From contig CM035305.1 of NCBI GenBank assembly GCA_002900995.3, positions 3,518,467-3,582,466 on the forward strand: a stretch of 64,000 nt of DNA, given 5' to 3'. Under the pieces are notes generated by a model, which did no database searches, had not been told where the DNA came from, and saw only the letters and a program-made list of their open reading frames with translations. Both the position numbers and the translations under genes were made by a program. Positions 26,455 to 37,000 of this stretch are shown one piece after another; position 1 is the stretch's first letter, and every line of letters starts with the position of its first letter. The DNA is from Ganoderma boninense. Lineage: Eukaryota; Basidiomycota; Agaricomycetes; Polyporales; Polyporaceae.

Positions 26455-29400
26455 TCAACGCTCGCAATCCTCCCTCTTCCTCAAAATGCCTTGCACCTCC
26501 TCCCTCGGGAACTCGCACAAGCCAACAATGTCCATGATAGCCTCCTCCCACTCGCTGTCGTTCGAAAACCCAAACGTCGAGTCGAGGATCTTCTGCCACG
26601 CGTCTCCCTCAGCAGCGAGCAGCCTCGCGGCCTGTAGCAGCGGTCGCCAAGGTGCCTCGACTCTTCCACGGTCCTCTTTCAAGGCAACGCGGCACGTTTC
26701 GACCCACAGCTCGGCCTCGGCGAGGACGGTCTTCGCTTCCGGGAGCGTGGTGCGAGCGTGGCCGCGATAGAGTATTTGCCTTTGCATGAGATGCGAGCCG
26801 ATCCGCGTGGCGATCTGCCTGTACAGGGCGGTGACCGTCGCACGAGGCAAGGCGGCACGCAGGAAAGTAAGATGTGAAGAAAAGAGCGCGAGAGGTCCAA
26901 GCAGACTCTGCGCCAACGCGATCTCGTCTGGAGTGCCTGATGTACTTGCCGGGGTGACTTGCCTACAGGAGCCGGGTCAGAACGAAGTAGAGGAATATGC
27001 GTTGCGGACACATACGCAGAACTGCCCTGAAGGTGCGCCTTAAGCCCCGATTCAATTTCTCCAGTAACGGTCGAAACAATCAACTCTTCTGCCCTCCGTA
27101 CAAGATCGTTGTAGTGTCGGACTAGCTCCTCAAAAATAGTCCCCTCGGGAGACTCGTCTTCAGTAGCGTTCGGATTCGGCAGAGAGGGAATCGACTCCGC
27201 CCTTGTCCGCAAACTGGCCCTGTGGTTGATTTCCGCCCAAAGTTCCAGGAAGAACTGATCGACGCGAACATTCAGGTAATCTGACACATACGAAGAGCAA
27301 AAAGCGTACCAAATCTTCTCCCCAAGCCTCCATTGCACCAGCCAAATACTTCGCGCTTACCAATGCCTTACACAGACGTTGAACGCCTTCGACACCGGCA
27401 GTTAATTTTCGCCCATCGCCACTGCTGCTCCCGGAACCAAGAGCACCAGGCACTGCTCGCAGTATTGTGGAGGACAAAGTTTCAAACGCGTCCAGCGATG
27501 ACGACACCCGACCGTGATATGACTCCAGTAGGGGAAGCTGCACGACAATGAGGAAGCGCGTGCGATGGGAGTACTGAGGCAGTGGGGAATACCGGTCTAG
27601 AGACATTTCGGTCAGTACCGTGTCCTATATGCTATGCTCTGATGACACTCACCGGTTACTTGTTCTACCAAAGCTTGACCCGTCGAGCCGAGTTCGTTGG
27701 CCGAAGTTCGTGGTCGATAGCCCGGGAACCACCGTCTTCGCCGTCGTCGTCGTCGTCGGCAATAAGCCAAGCATCGGATGCACTAATGATATCCAGATAT
27801 TGGTCCATAACGACTGTTCGAGATTGGCACGTCAGAGGTTTTCAAACTGTGCCTACGAATGCACTTACATTTCCGTTCTCCTTCGACCCACGCCTCGAGC
27901 CACTCCTTCCTACCGAGAATGACCTCGCTGATGCCCTCCCAACCGCTGCGCACATCGCCGTCAGCTGTGACTGATGACGTAGGAACCGCAGTCGTGCCAG
28001 GAAGGTCGAAGCCTTCGTCTCTGAGTGCAGTGTCGAAGGCGAGTGCTTGGTATATCGTATGTGCAAGGATCGATGGATGGGCAAGTAGGGTGGGGATGAG
28101 CGGCGAAGCTTGCCCTCAAGAACAGGAAGCAGCTGGTATGTGAATTCTCGCTACACCTGGGGGATGAGTACAACGACTGTGGTTGCTGGACAATAACTTA
28201 CCCATGCGTTTATTGACCGATATTCAGTTGACGAAAGAAGGGCCTGGACGATAGATTCCATGAATGGTCGGTGGTCATGAGACTCATTGACCATGTGAGT
28301 GAAGTACCACTCCGGCTAGCGCATACATTTCAGCACCGTGTCTCAAGATTTTGTTGGCGTACTGACCTTGTCCGCCCTATTTGTTGGCCGCGTCCCCTCG
28401 AAGTGGAACTTGAAGCGCAATGCAATACCACGGACAAGTGCCTGTATCGGGTATAGGCCCTCCCTGGTACCAGCCCTGCGCTTCGGAGTATCACGAATCT
28501 TCGCTCCAATCGTTTGCAGCTTTAGGAGATTGTAGAATGCGGTCTCGAAAGCTTTCCTGTCTTCTGGAGAAGCTGAGGCATAGTCGACTTTCATAGGCCA
28601 CTTCAATTTCTCCGCCGCTTCCAAGAGTGTCCTATCGCGGGCGTTCGTGAGGAGGGACCAGCTACATCTCCGGGAATAAATAACTCACGTTGAGAGTACG
28701 CCCTTAATGTCCTTCCATGTCTGCTCCACAACAGACTCCAGAAAGACAAGAATGTGGAGGTCAGGTTGGGTCGCAACGGTTTCGACCTTCGAGCTAGCTG
28801 CCGCAACCGATGCCACGAATGCCTGCAGCTTCTCGTACTCGGAAACCGTCACTGTACTAGAGCTGCGCACTTGGTCTACGGCGGCTTCACTACGCATACA
28901 TTACATGGCTCAATCTCTACACAGTATAGGCAATGCAAAAATACCGCGCACCTGAATTTCAGCGCATGCTCGATGACCTGCACGTAGCCCTTCACGCTAT
29001 CCAGCTCCTTCAAGCTGCGATGCAGCGTTTCCAGATCCTCCAACAAGGTTGGGCCATCGTCCGGGTTCGAGGATAGGGAAGATTCAAGTTCCCCAGACAG
29101 GAACGACAGCTCGTCCGCCAGAGAATGGCGCAGCAATGACAGCTCCTGTGCGGTGTGGAGGCTCTCTGTGGCTCTCTGACGGGTGTGTGCTATGACTTCA
29201 TCCAGGGATGTTTTGGGATTGCGCGAGCTGAGCTACGGCGGGCACTCTGTGAGACGTGCTCCAAATGGTGTGGAACACACGCCAGCCGCACCTTTGTGTC
29301 GAGTTCCTCGAGGCGCTGTCGCGCCTGCTCGACGAGGCCTTCAAGGTCGGGTTCCTTCTCAAGGTCATCTAGGGATTTGAAGCCGGAGTTCAGGTACGCG

Positions 29401-29468
29401 AGCGCGCGTGCGTTGGATTCATTGACGTCTGGTGGCTGCAGGAGGGTGCGTATTTGCGTAGATGTCAT
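26455..29468 (-). CDS. Tip20/RINT-1 family vesicle tethering protein (Dsl1 complex)
   Basis: RINT-1/TIP20 proteins are part of the Dsl1/NRZ tether that captures COPI vesicles at the ER. The start MTSTQIRTLLQPPDVNES fits a short soluble N-terminus. A coiled-coil region follows (LDDLEKEPDLEGLVEQARQR, LEDLETLHRSLKELDSVKGY). The family hallmark is the block LYPIQALVRGIALRFKFHFE then GTRPTNRADK (near 28345-28450). Downstream exons keep the helical pattern, for example VDQFFLELWAEINHRASLRT (near 27215-27270) and VRRAEELIVSTVTGEIESGL. The protein ends FPREEVQGILRKREDCER. At least a dozen short introns are needed, and I did not fix every boundary. Upstream, the HAD gene is also on the minus strand, about 190 bases away. 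Confidence 0.82.
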
Positions 29469-29658
29469 TGCAAGCAGTGCACAGGAGAAGGGCGACGGTG
29501 GTGGTGAGTAGTGACGACGAGTCGAACTAGATGTGGGGAAGCCAACGTGTTAGCAGACGTGCTGGGTTGCGACGATCGTGTCGGGCGCCCAAAGGCCTCT
29601 TTCTCGTGAACCACCACGACCTCGATATATGCATCATAGCTTTACACTGAGTATAGTT

Positions 29659-30820
29659 CTAAAGTTCACCTGCTGCCGTCTTTTTCTCTACCCACTCGAG
29701 AACCTCAGACCAACCTTTCACCCTCGTCAAAGGCGCAGTTGGCGGGATCTCCTTCTCTAGAGCCACGCTGTCCTCCTTCCAGAACTCACGTCCACCCTCG
29801 CGCTTGAGCTTCTCCTCGAAACTTGTCTCCTGGGACACGTCGTCGTAACGGCCAACACGAGAATTCCACTGGTAGTCGCCAAATAGCAGAACGGGCACGG
29901 GTGGATCCGCGTCCACCACGCACTTCAGCGCGTTCTCGATGGAATCGTCCACCAAGAACTTCGCGCCAATCTTGCGGCACACCTACATCCCCTCGTATCA
30001 ACACCAAATTCATATACGTCATTGTGCATGGAGTATTGAAGGGGACAAGACGTGGAGAAGACAGGATTGGAGAGGAAGAACGTACGTCCGCTTTCGAGAG
30101 CTTGGTGACCAGCTCCTTTCCGTCGAGAAGCGTCTCCTGCGACTGCCCCGTGCAGATGAACGTGTCGATGAGGCCTGGGAGGTTCTTCTCGACCCACACC
30201 AAGCTCCTGTCCAGCTCGCGCACCTGGCGCGCGGTCACGATGACGAGACGGAAACCATTCTGGGCGAGTTTCACGAGAGCATCATGTGCACCGTCGATTT
30301 GCAGCGCTGTGTCGATGTAGTCCGTCTTCCAGAACTCTTCCACCTTGCGAACGGTGTCATCAGGGTTGCCCCAGTATGGATTCTGTACGGACGTGCCGAG
30401 CTCAGTGTTAAGCCATTGACACAGTTGACGATTTGGTGCTCACCATCCAGTAGTAGTAGTCTGCAGCGAGCAGTTCGCTTCAACGATCAGACATGCATTT
30501 TAAACGGAATACTCACAGTAAAAGTCAGCTATGGTCATCTTAGTCCCATACACTGAGTTGTGCCCTGGTATGGTGGCCATCAGTCTTCGCACCTCCCTCG
30601 CTTCGTCCAACCCAGACCCAAAATATTGTTACTCACACTCAGCGACGGCCTCGTTGGTCTGAGAGAGCACGTCGTCCATATCTATCGCGATGACAGGCCT
30701 GCCATCATCCACGAACTCATGGAGGGCCGTCCCAGGACGAGCTGCTGTCCTTGGGGTGGCATGTCCGGAGAGGGTAAGGTGTTTCTTCGGGTCGTCCTTT
30801 GGCTCCAAAAACGCGGCCAT
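29659..30820 (-). CDS. HAD-superfamily hydrolase, 5'-nucleotidase-like
   Basis: Small soluble HAD-fold protein, probably a phosphatase; its substrate is not evident. Motif I is VIAIDMDDVLSQTNE (near 30640-30690), with the nucleophile and acid Asp pair DMD. Motif II is FRLVIVTAR (near 30240) with the conserved Thr. Motif IV is KFLVDDSIENALK (near 29940) with paired Asp. The N-terminus is MAAFLEPKDDPKKHLTLSG and the C-terminus is WSEVLEWVEKKTAAGEL, with a stop at 29659-29661. Four or more exons are present. The fragment KVEEFWKTDYIDTALQIDGA lies between motifs I and II and would form the cap. The layout resembles the NT5C/deoxyribonucleotidase group. Enzymatic activity is inferred from motifs only. 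Confidence 0.72.
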
Positions 30821-31410
30821 GGCAAGTAAACGTTATGGGTCAAAGAGGCACGAAAAGCGATCAATGGCGATCAGGGTATGTGGGGTGATGGAAGGAGAGA
30901 TGGAGCATATGAGCCTTCGTCCTGTCGACCTCTGTTACGGTCCCAGTAAGTGTCTGACTCTACCAAACGCGGGCACGTGGGTCATGTTTCGTGGCGTCAT
31001 TGTCGTCGCGTCGCGTCTTGAAGCTCTCGCTCAGCTCTTGGGAAGCTGAGATCAGGCCAAGGCAACCTGCGTCGACCGCAGCCCTTGAGCTTGAAGCTTT
31101 GAAGAGAATAGTGTAACTTAGAAACCCTCCCCTGCTTTGGATGCACACACCACACGAAACAGCAAGCACTGCAATGCTGGTCCTGACGTCTTCGGAGGAC
31201 AGCATAAATTATTGTTGTATTGTCTCCAGTACTAATCGTGCTGAAGGTAAAACTGTACACCGTTATGGAACACCAAAGCAAGCAAGTCTGGACAGCAACA
31301 ATGATGAACGATGAATCGCGCTAACCACTACCAAAGGAGGGAAGCTTACCCTGAACGCCCTACGATACGACCATTGATGCTGTCCTCTGTAGGGGCGGGA
31401 GTATTCCGGG
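30821..31410. other. Intergenic region
   Basis: 590 bases between the HAD gene start and the carbonic anhydrase stop. It should contain the HAD promoter; no gene is supported. Confidence 0.4.
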
Positions 31411-32228
31411 TCAAACGATCTGACGGATCTGCACATGAACCGCCGTTAGCATCCAAGAAATTCCCAAAATGACAGCTTCAATGACAATCAACGCCTCAAA
31501 GCCTTTTCAATGTCATGCAGACATCGAAATGAAACGTTTATGCCAAAGCGCACCTTGCCAGTCTCAACCTCGTACACCCACCCCGTGATCTTGGTCTCGG
31601 GCAGCACGAGCGGGTTCTCCTGGAGGAACTTGACGTCCTCCTTCACGCTCTCCTCAAGCCCCTGAAACTCGAGGAAGTCGATCTTGTCTACCGCCCCCAG
31701 CGCAGCGTTCGCAGGGTCCGCGTCTTTTACGATCGCACGGAGCTGGGGTGTGCTGAACGTCACCATGCCGCAGCCCGTGTGGTGGAAGACAGCAATCTCG
31801 CGCGTGCCTAGCAGCCGCTGCGAAACTATGATCGACCGAAGGGCTTCCTTGCTGTCTCGGGGAGAGGATTAGCGTTATCCGTTATCGTACTTCGCTTGCT
31901 GGATGCAAGGACGTACGCGGAGCCGCCTGCGTTGCGGACGATGTGGGCCTCGCCCTCCTCGATGCCTAGCTCTGCATACACGCTGTCAAGACCCCGTCAG
32001 TCTCGGCACGATTGTCAGAGGGCGTTGAATGCCTCACTTGATACGTGCGTCCATGCAGGTGACTGTCCCCGTCGACCGTGTCAGTGTCGAACCCAGCGAA
32101 ACCTCGTGGAAGGAAGGGAACGCACCGATCAAGAGCTTCTTGCCAGGGGGCAGGGGAAGATTCTTCTTGTCGCCGAAGCTGGAGGCGTACACCTCGTTGT
32201 GTTTGGTGAAGTCCTTGTACGCAGACAT
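31411..32228 (-). CDS. Beta-class carbonic anhydrase
   Basis: Zinc enzyme that interconverts CO2 and bicarbonate. The start is set at MSAYKDFTKHNEVYASSFG; in-frame Met codons at 32240 and 32300 are alternatives. An intron with a CTGAC branch restores KKLLIVTCMDARI, giving the first zinc Cys and the Asp-Arg dyad (C-x-D-x-R). Further exons give YAELGIEEGEAHIVRNAGG, then EALRSIIVSQRLLGTREIAV followed by HHTGCGM with the His and second Cys ligands, then ESVKEDVKFLQENPLVLP and GWVYEVETGK. A last intron of about 110 nt (with CTAAC near its end) leads to a tiny exon IRQIV with a stop at 31411-31413. Zinc ligands and dyad are all present, so it should be active. Upstream exons may add a mitochondrial signal. 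Confidence 0.88.
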
Positions 32229-32701
32229 GTGTGAGGCCATCGGTTGTTGGTCACGGCTTTGAGCGGCGCGTTTGGGTTCGTCTCCTAACGTGGGGGGCAT
32301 GCTTTTCTACAATATTCACAGCGCCACACGCGTCGCATCCGTCAGAGATAAGAGAGATCGGAGTTTCCACAACGAAGACAGGGTTGGTGGAATGCGGTTC
32401 CCGAATTGTCTTGCCATCCAGATGTTCACGCACATGTCTGAGACCCACCCCGATTGGCCTTTTCGAGGTTCGTGGAACCCAGGTCCACTGGGCTGGAAGA
32501 CGCCAACAGACATGTTGACAAACGAACAGGATGATCACATACATTGTCAGTTCCGCCTTGGGACATGGTCGTGGAACAGAGTCTTGTGGCGCCGAGGCCA
32601 GGGGAAGGACGGACGACGCGGGGGGCCTTGCGGAGGAGGTGCGCGGTGTTCTTGAGATGGTTGAAGCCGCCATTGAAGAGCCGGCGCGAGAGAAGGTTCA
32701 T
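32229..32701 (-). other. Possible upstream exons of carbonic anhydrase with mitochondrial transit peptide
   Basis: A minus-strand frame starting at 32701 reads MNLLSRRLFNGG then HLLRKAPRVV and RLCSTTMSQGGTDN. This is Arg-rich, Leu-rich and free of acidic residues, like a mitochondrial presequence. It ends at a strong donor GTATGT with a good acceptor TTCCAG 50 nt later. The next exon leads toward the in-frame MPPTLGDEPKRAAQSRDQQP that precedes the carbonic anhydrase start. The second join is not resolved by phase. This could be a longer organelle-targeted isoform or a coincidence. Confidence 0.35.
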
Positions 32702-34069
32702 CGAATGCGCGGGGGACTCGCGAGGGTGCGAGTGGAAGCTGGTCAACGTTGTGGCGCGTCCGATCCAGCGTCGCCAAATGTCTGGGGATCTCAGCTGACT
32801 CGACCCGACGCTTCCCAAATCTGTCGAAAAACGTGTACACTCGCCGACGCAACGCCGACGTCATCGACGTCGTTTGGCGCGCTCCGAGCGCAACACACAC
32901 CCCTGCACTTATCGCTCCAAGATAAGTAAGATTTCCTCCAGCTCGTCATCCTTTGTTGCTTCGTGGCCAACTCCATCGTTGGCGCTACATTACTAGGTGG
33001 TCGAGTGCAGTAACTCAGGCTGACAGTACATTACAACTCGGGTGTATTGTCGGCCGCAGTCTTCATGTCTCACGTCAAGTAAATTGCAAGCGTTGTTGGC
33101 GCGTCACGCCCTGGGCCGATCGATGAGTATCCAGGAGGTAATTCCAGATGACTTCTCCAAGTATATAACCATAACCATTGCCGTCGTAGAGGAATGAGTT
33201 CGAAGACACCCAGTGGCAGGCGTTCTTATGTACAATGGTCGGACACCTGAAGAATATTATGGACCATCCGCCGTGGCTCGGCACCAGGAAAGGCCGACCA
33301 CTGACGATGCATGGGATGCATATGTCGGAACATGTCATGTCGGTGCCAGTCTGGCAAGCAGTGGCACACGGATGGATGGATGTTCAGAACCAGAGGGCCG
33401 AGAGCCCGACACGTAGAATAAGTACCTATTCTTGGACCCCGAGCGTGGAAGAGTTTCAGCGTCTGAAACCCGCCGTGTGCGATTTCTTGAGCATCCGCCA
33501 AGGGGCAGCTGAGGCCTGGAAGTCGTATGGGTTACAGCAGTCAGGTCGTGTATATTCTCAGACTCCGCTGGTCGACGCTGGTCGACAACAATAACTGGAC
33601 CGCATAGGGCTCGATTGTGGCTTAGGCGGGAGGAGCGGGTGGAGTTGAGTACGCCCTCACGTGGCTGGCTTCCCGTCGCGTCAGTCGCGCGCCCTGGGAC
33701 CCCGGAAGCCCCCCGAGCACTGTGGGCTCGGAGGAACACGAAGCGATCGCGACGCAGGTGGATGATATCACAGCCCACAGCCCTCTCTTGACAACCTCCA
33801 CTCTTGTTTCTCCACTCTTGACCCGACAGTGGATAAGGCGCCCCCCCTCTCAGCCCATTGTGAGCCCACTGCGGACTCGGAGTGACCGGGGAACACAGGG
33901 CGCGTGCGGTGGCGGGACGTCATTGAGGCACGGGTAGCGTAGCGGTTCATTCATCTGCAGCCTCACATAACACACCCCATCCTTCCACGCTCCTTCCAAC
34001 TGCACACTATACTCTCCCCCTTTCTTCTTTCCCTCGCCTGTCCCCCTTCCTTTCCTCCTCAAACCCCCC
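32702..34069. other. Intergenic region, divergent promoters
   Basis: About 1.4 kb between the carbonic anhydrase and tricalbin. Frames at 33075-33338 and 33335-33778 have no recognisable domain. A strongly pyrimidine-rich tract (about 34013-34060) lies just before the tricalbin ATG, a common feature of fungal core promoters and leaders. Confidence 0.4.
34013..34060 (+). promoter_or_regulatory. CT-rich tract before tricalbin start
   Basis: The bases between about 34013 and 34060 are almost all C and T on the coding strand and end just before the start codon at 34070. Such tracts often mark transcription starts in filamentous fungi. The role here is inferred from position. Confidence 0.4.
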
Positions 34070-37000
34070 ATGGCTACCGTCGACGGCGCGCCCATCCCTC
34101 CAGAAGCCCAGGCCAAGGTTCATGGCATTATTGACCAAGATGCTGCCAAGGGCCGTGTGCCCGTACACACCTTCAACCCCGACGCCAGTCCCGAAGAGAA
34201 GGCGGCGGCTGCGGGCAAGGGTGGCCAGAAACTTGGCCTTGAGAACAAGGAGGTGAAGACCGGTGCCCAAGGTATGTGTTGCCCCTCTCCGAGTTCCACA
34301 AATATCCGCTCCCGCAGTCCGTCCCGGCGCTGAATCAAGTAACCCCCGCACTTCGCCGCAGAGGTCCAGGTCGACACCGGCACAGCACGCGATGTGCTAC
34401 CCACAATAACCATCGAGGATACGAGCCACACCGAGAAGAAACCCCCTCCTATACCCGTCCACACCGAGAAACGACCACCAGAAGGTCCCGCATCACCCAC
34501 TTGGCCCGCTTCCCCTACTGCCCCAGAAAACGAGATACCCGGGGACATGCCCAGTGGCGCTGCTCCAGACATACCGCAATGGTACCAGGTCGGATGGCGA
34601 GACGTCTCCGGCATCGACGTTCCTATGTCGGCTGGCGACGAGAAGCACAAGGAGATCCTCAGCCAATTCCTGCGTGAACAATACTACGGTGAATGGTATC
34701 ACAATGCTGCTATGGTCGTCGTGGTGAGTTCATGGCAGCATTCAGGGGTGCAGGGGTTCGCATGCTCATGTCCTCCAGGCCGTGCTTGTTACACATTTCA
34801 TAACACGCTTCAACTTCGGGTTCGGTTGGATATTTATCATCCTGGCGTTCTGCAACACCTACTACACCACATCTATGATCCGCACGCGGCGAGCGGTGCG
34901 CGACGACATCCAACGCGAACTGGTTAAGACTCGTTTCACGGCGGAGAACGAGATCGAGTCCGCGGAGTGGATGAACAACTTCCTCGACCGTTTTTGGCTC
35001 ATTTACGAGCCAGTCCTGTCGCACCATCGTGTCCTCTGTTGACCAGATCCTCTCTCAGAACTGCCCTCCGTTCCTCGAGTCCTTGCGCCTGAGCACCTTC
35101 ACGCTCGGCACAAAGGCACCGCGGATAGACAAGGTGAAGACGTTCCCACGCACAGAGGACGACGTGGTTCTCATGGAGTGGTGGCTCTCGTTTACGCCCA
35201 ACGATGTCTCCGAGCTGACCGACAAGCAAAAGCTGAGCAAGGTCAACCCAAAGATCATCCTGAGTGTTCGCCTTGGAAAGGGCTTCGCAAGCGCAGCGAT
35301 GCCGATCCTCCTCGAGGACATGACCTTTTCGGGCCACATGAAGATCCGCATGAAGCTTATGACGAACTTCCCCCACGTCCAACTCGTCGACGTGTCCTTC
35401 GTCGAGAAGCCCGTGATCGACTACGTGCTGAAACCGATTGGTGGCGAGACATTCGGTTTGGATGTTGCCAGTGTACGTGTGTTACGATTGTCTTGTGCTT
35501 GATTTGTGGCGACTGAGGAAACGTGCGTCTCCTAGATTCCCGGTCTATCGGCGTTCATTCGCGACACCGTCCATAGTATCCTTGGCCCGATGATGTACGA
35601 GCCCAACGTCTTCACGCTCAACCTCGAGCAGATGCTTTCCGGCGAGCCCATCGACACGGCGATTGGTGTTCTCCAAGTCACTGTTCAAGGAGCACGCGAC
35701 CTGAAAGGCGCGAAGCTCGGCGGTGGCCGCCCCGACCCCTTCGTCAGCCTCAGCATTAACGAGCGCGCTGGAGCTCGCGAAGACGAAGTTCAAGAGCAAC
35801 ACGTACGTCATTTTCATTTTGGCTACGTCGGCGGGCATGACGTATGCGATTTGATTTTGTCGCCGATTTCTGATGCGCTCCGTCGGCGCTTCCCCGCCCG
35901 CAGGAGTAACCCGACTTGGGTGGAGACCAAGTTCCTGCTCGTCAATTCGCTCACTGAGAACCTCTGCCTTCGGGTGTGGGACTACAACGATCATCGCGCG
36001 AACACGGACCTTGGCTGCGCGACGTTTGACCTCAAGGCCCTTCAGCAAGATGCCACACAGGAGAACCTCGAGCTACAGGTCCTCAAGGATGGCAAGGAAC
36101 GTGGTACTCTCCGGTTTGATGTCAACTTCTTCCCCGTGCTTAAGCCCGAGGTGGATGCCGGCGGTGCGGAGATTGTGCCCGATACCAGTAAGTGACTGTG
36201 ACGACATGAATGGGGAGAACTGACTGGGTCTACTTGCACCAGAGGTCGGAATTGTCCGGCTCACCGTACATCAGGCCAAGGAACTCGACACCACCAAGTC
36301 CATGACCAGCGACCTCAACCCGTTCGTGAAGCTGTACACCGCGTCGTCTCCAAATCACCCGCTGTACGTGACACGCAAGGTGAAGCACACGAACAGCCCC
36401 GTGTGGGAGGACAGCACCGAGTTCCTCTGCACGGACAAGGCGTCGAGCGTAATCATGGCCAAAGTCATCGACGACCGCGACTTCCTCAAGGACCCGGTCG
36501 TCGGCTTCATGTCAATCCGCCTTACAGACCTTCTGAACGCAAGGGAGAGCGGAAAGGACTGGTGGCCGCTGAGCCGGGCGAAGAGTGGGAAGATCAGGCT
36601 CACCGCGGAGTGGAAGCCGCTCGAGATGGCGGGCAGCTTGCATGGTGCGGACCAGTACGTGCCGCCTATTGGCGTTGTGCGCCTCTGGCTGCAGCGGGCG
36701 AGGGACGTCAAGTGAGTGTTTGTGGCTTTGCGGCGAGGGGAGGAGTACTCACGATTCGTCGGCCTTGTCCAGGAACGTTGAAGCGACGCTTGGCGGCAAG
36801 GTGTGTAGTGAGCGCTGTGGGAGAGAATGCGTCGAGGGTTGGCTGCTGACTGCGTGCATTTTAAAGAGCGATCCCTATGTCCGGGTGCAAATCAACAACA
36901 CCACTCAAGGTCGCACGGAAGTGGTCAACAACAGTGAGTGTGCACGTCAAATGTGGATTGTCAAGCTTCTGACTGCGGATCCTCCTCCAGACTTGAACCC

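Noticed and set aside
33075..33778. Open frames on both strands between carbonic anhydrase and tricalbin
   Set aside because: No domain, no splice-supported model and no similarity that I recognise.
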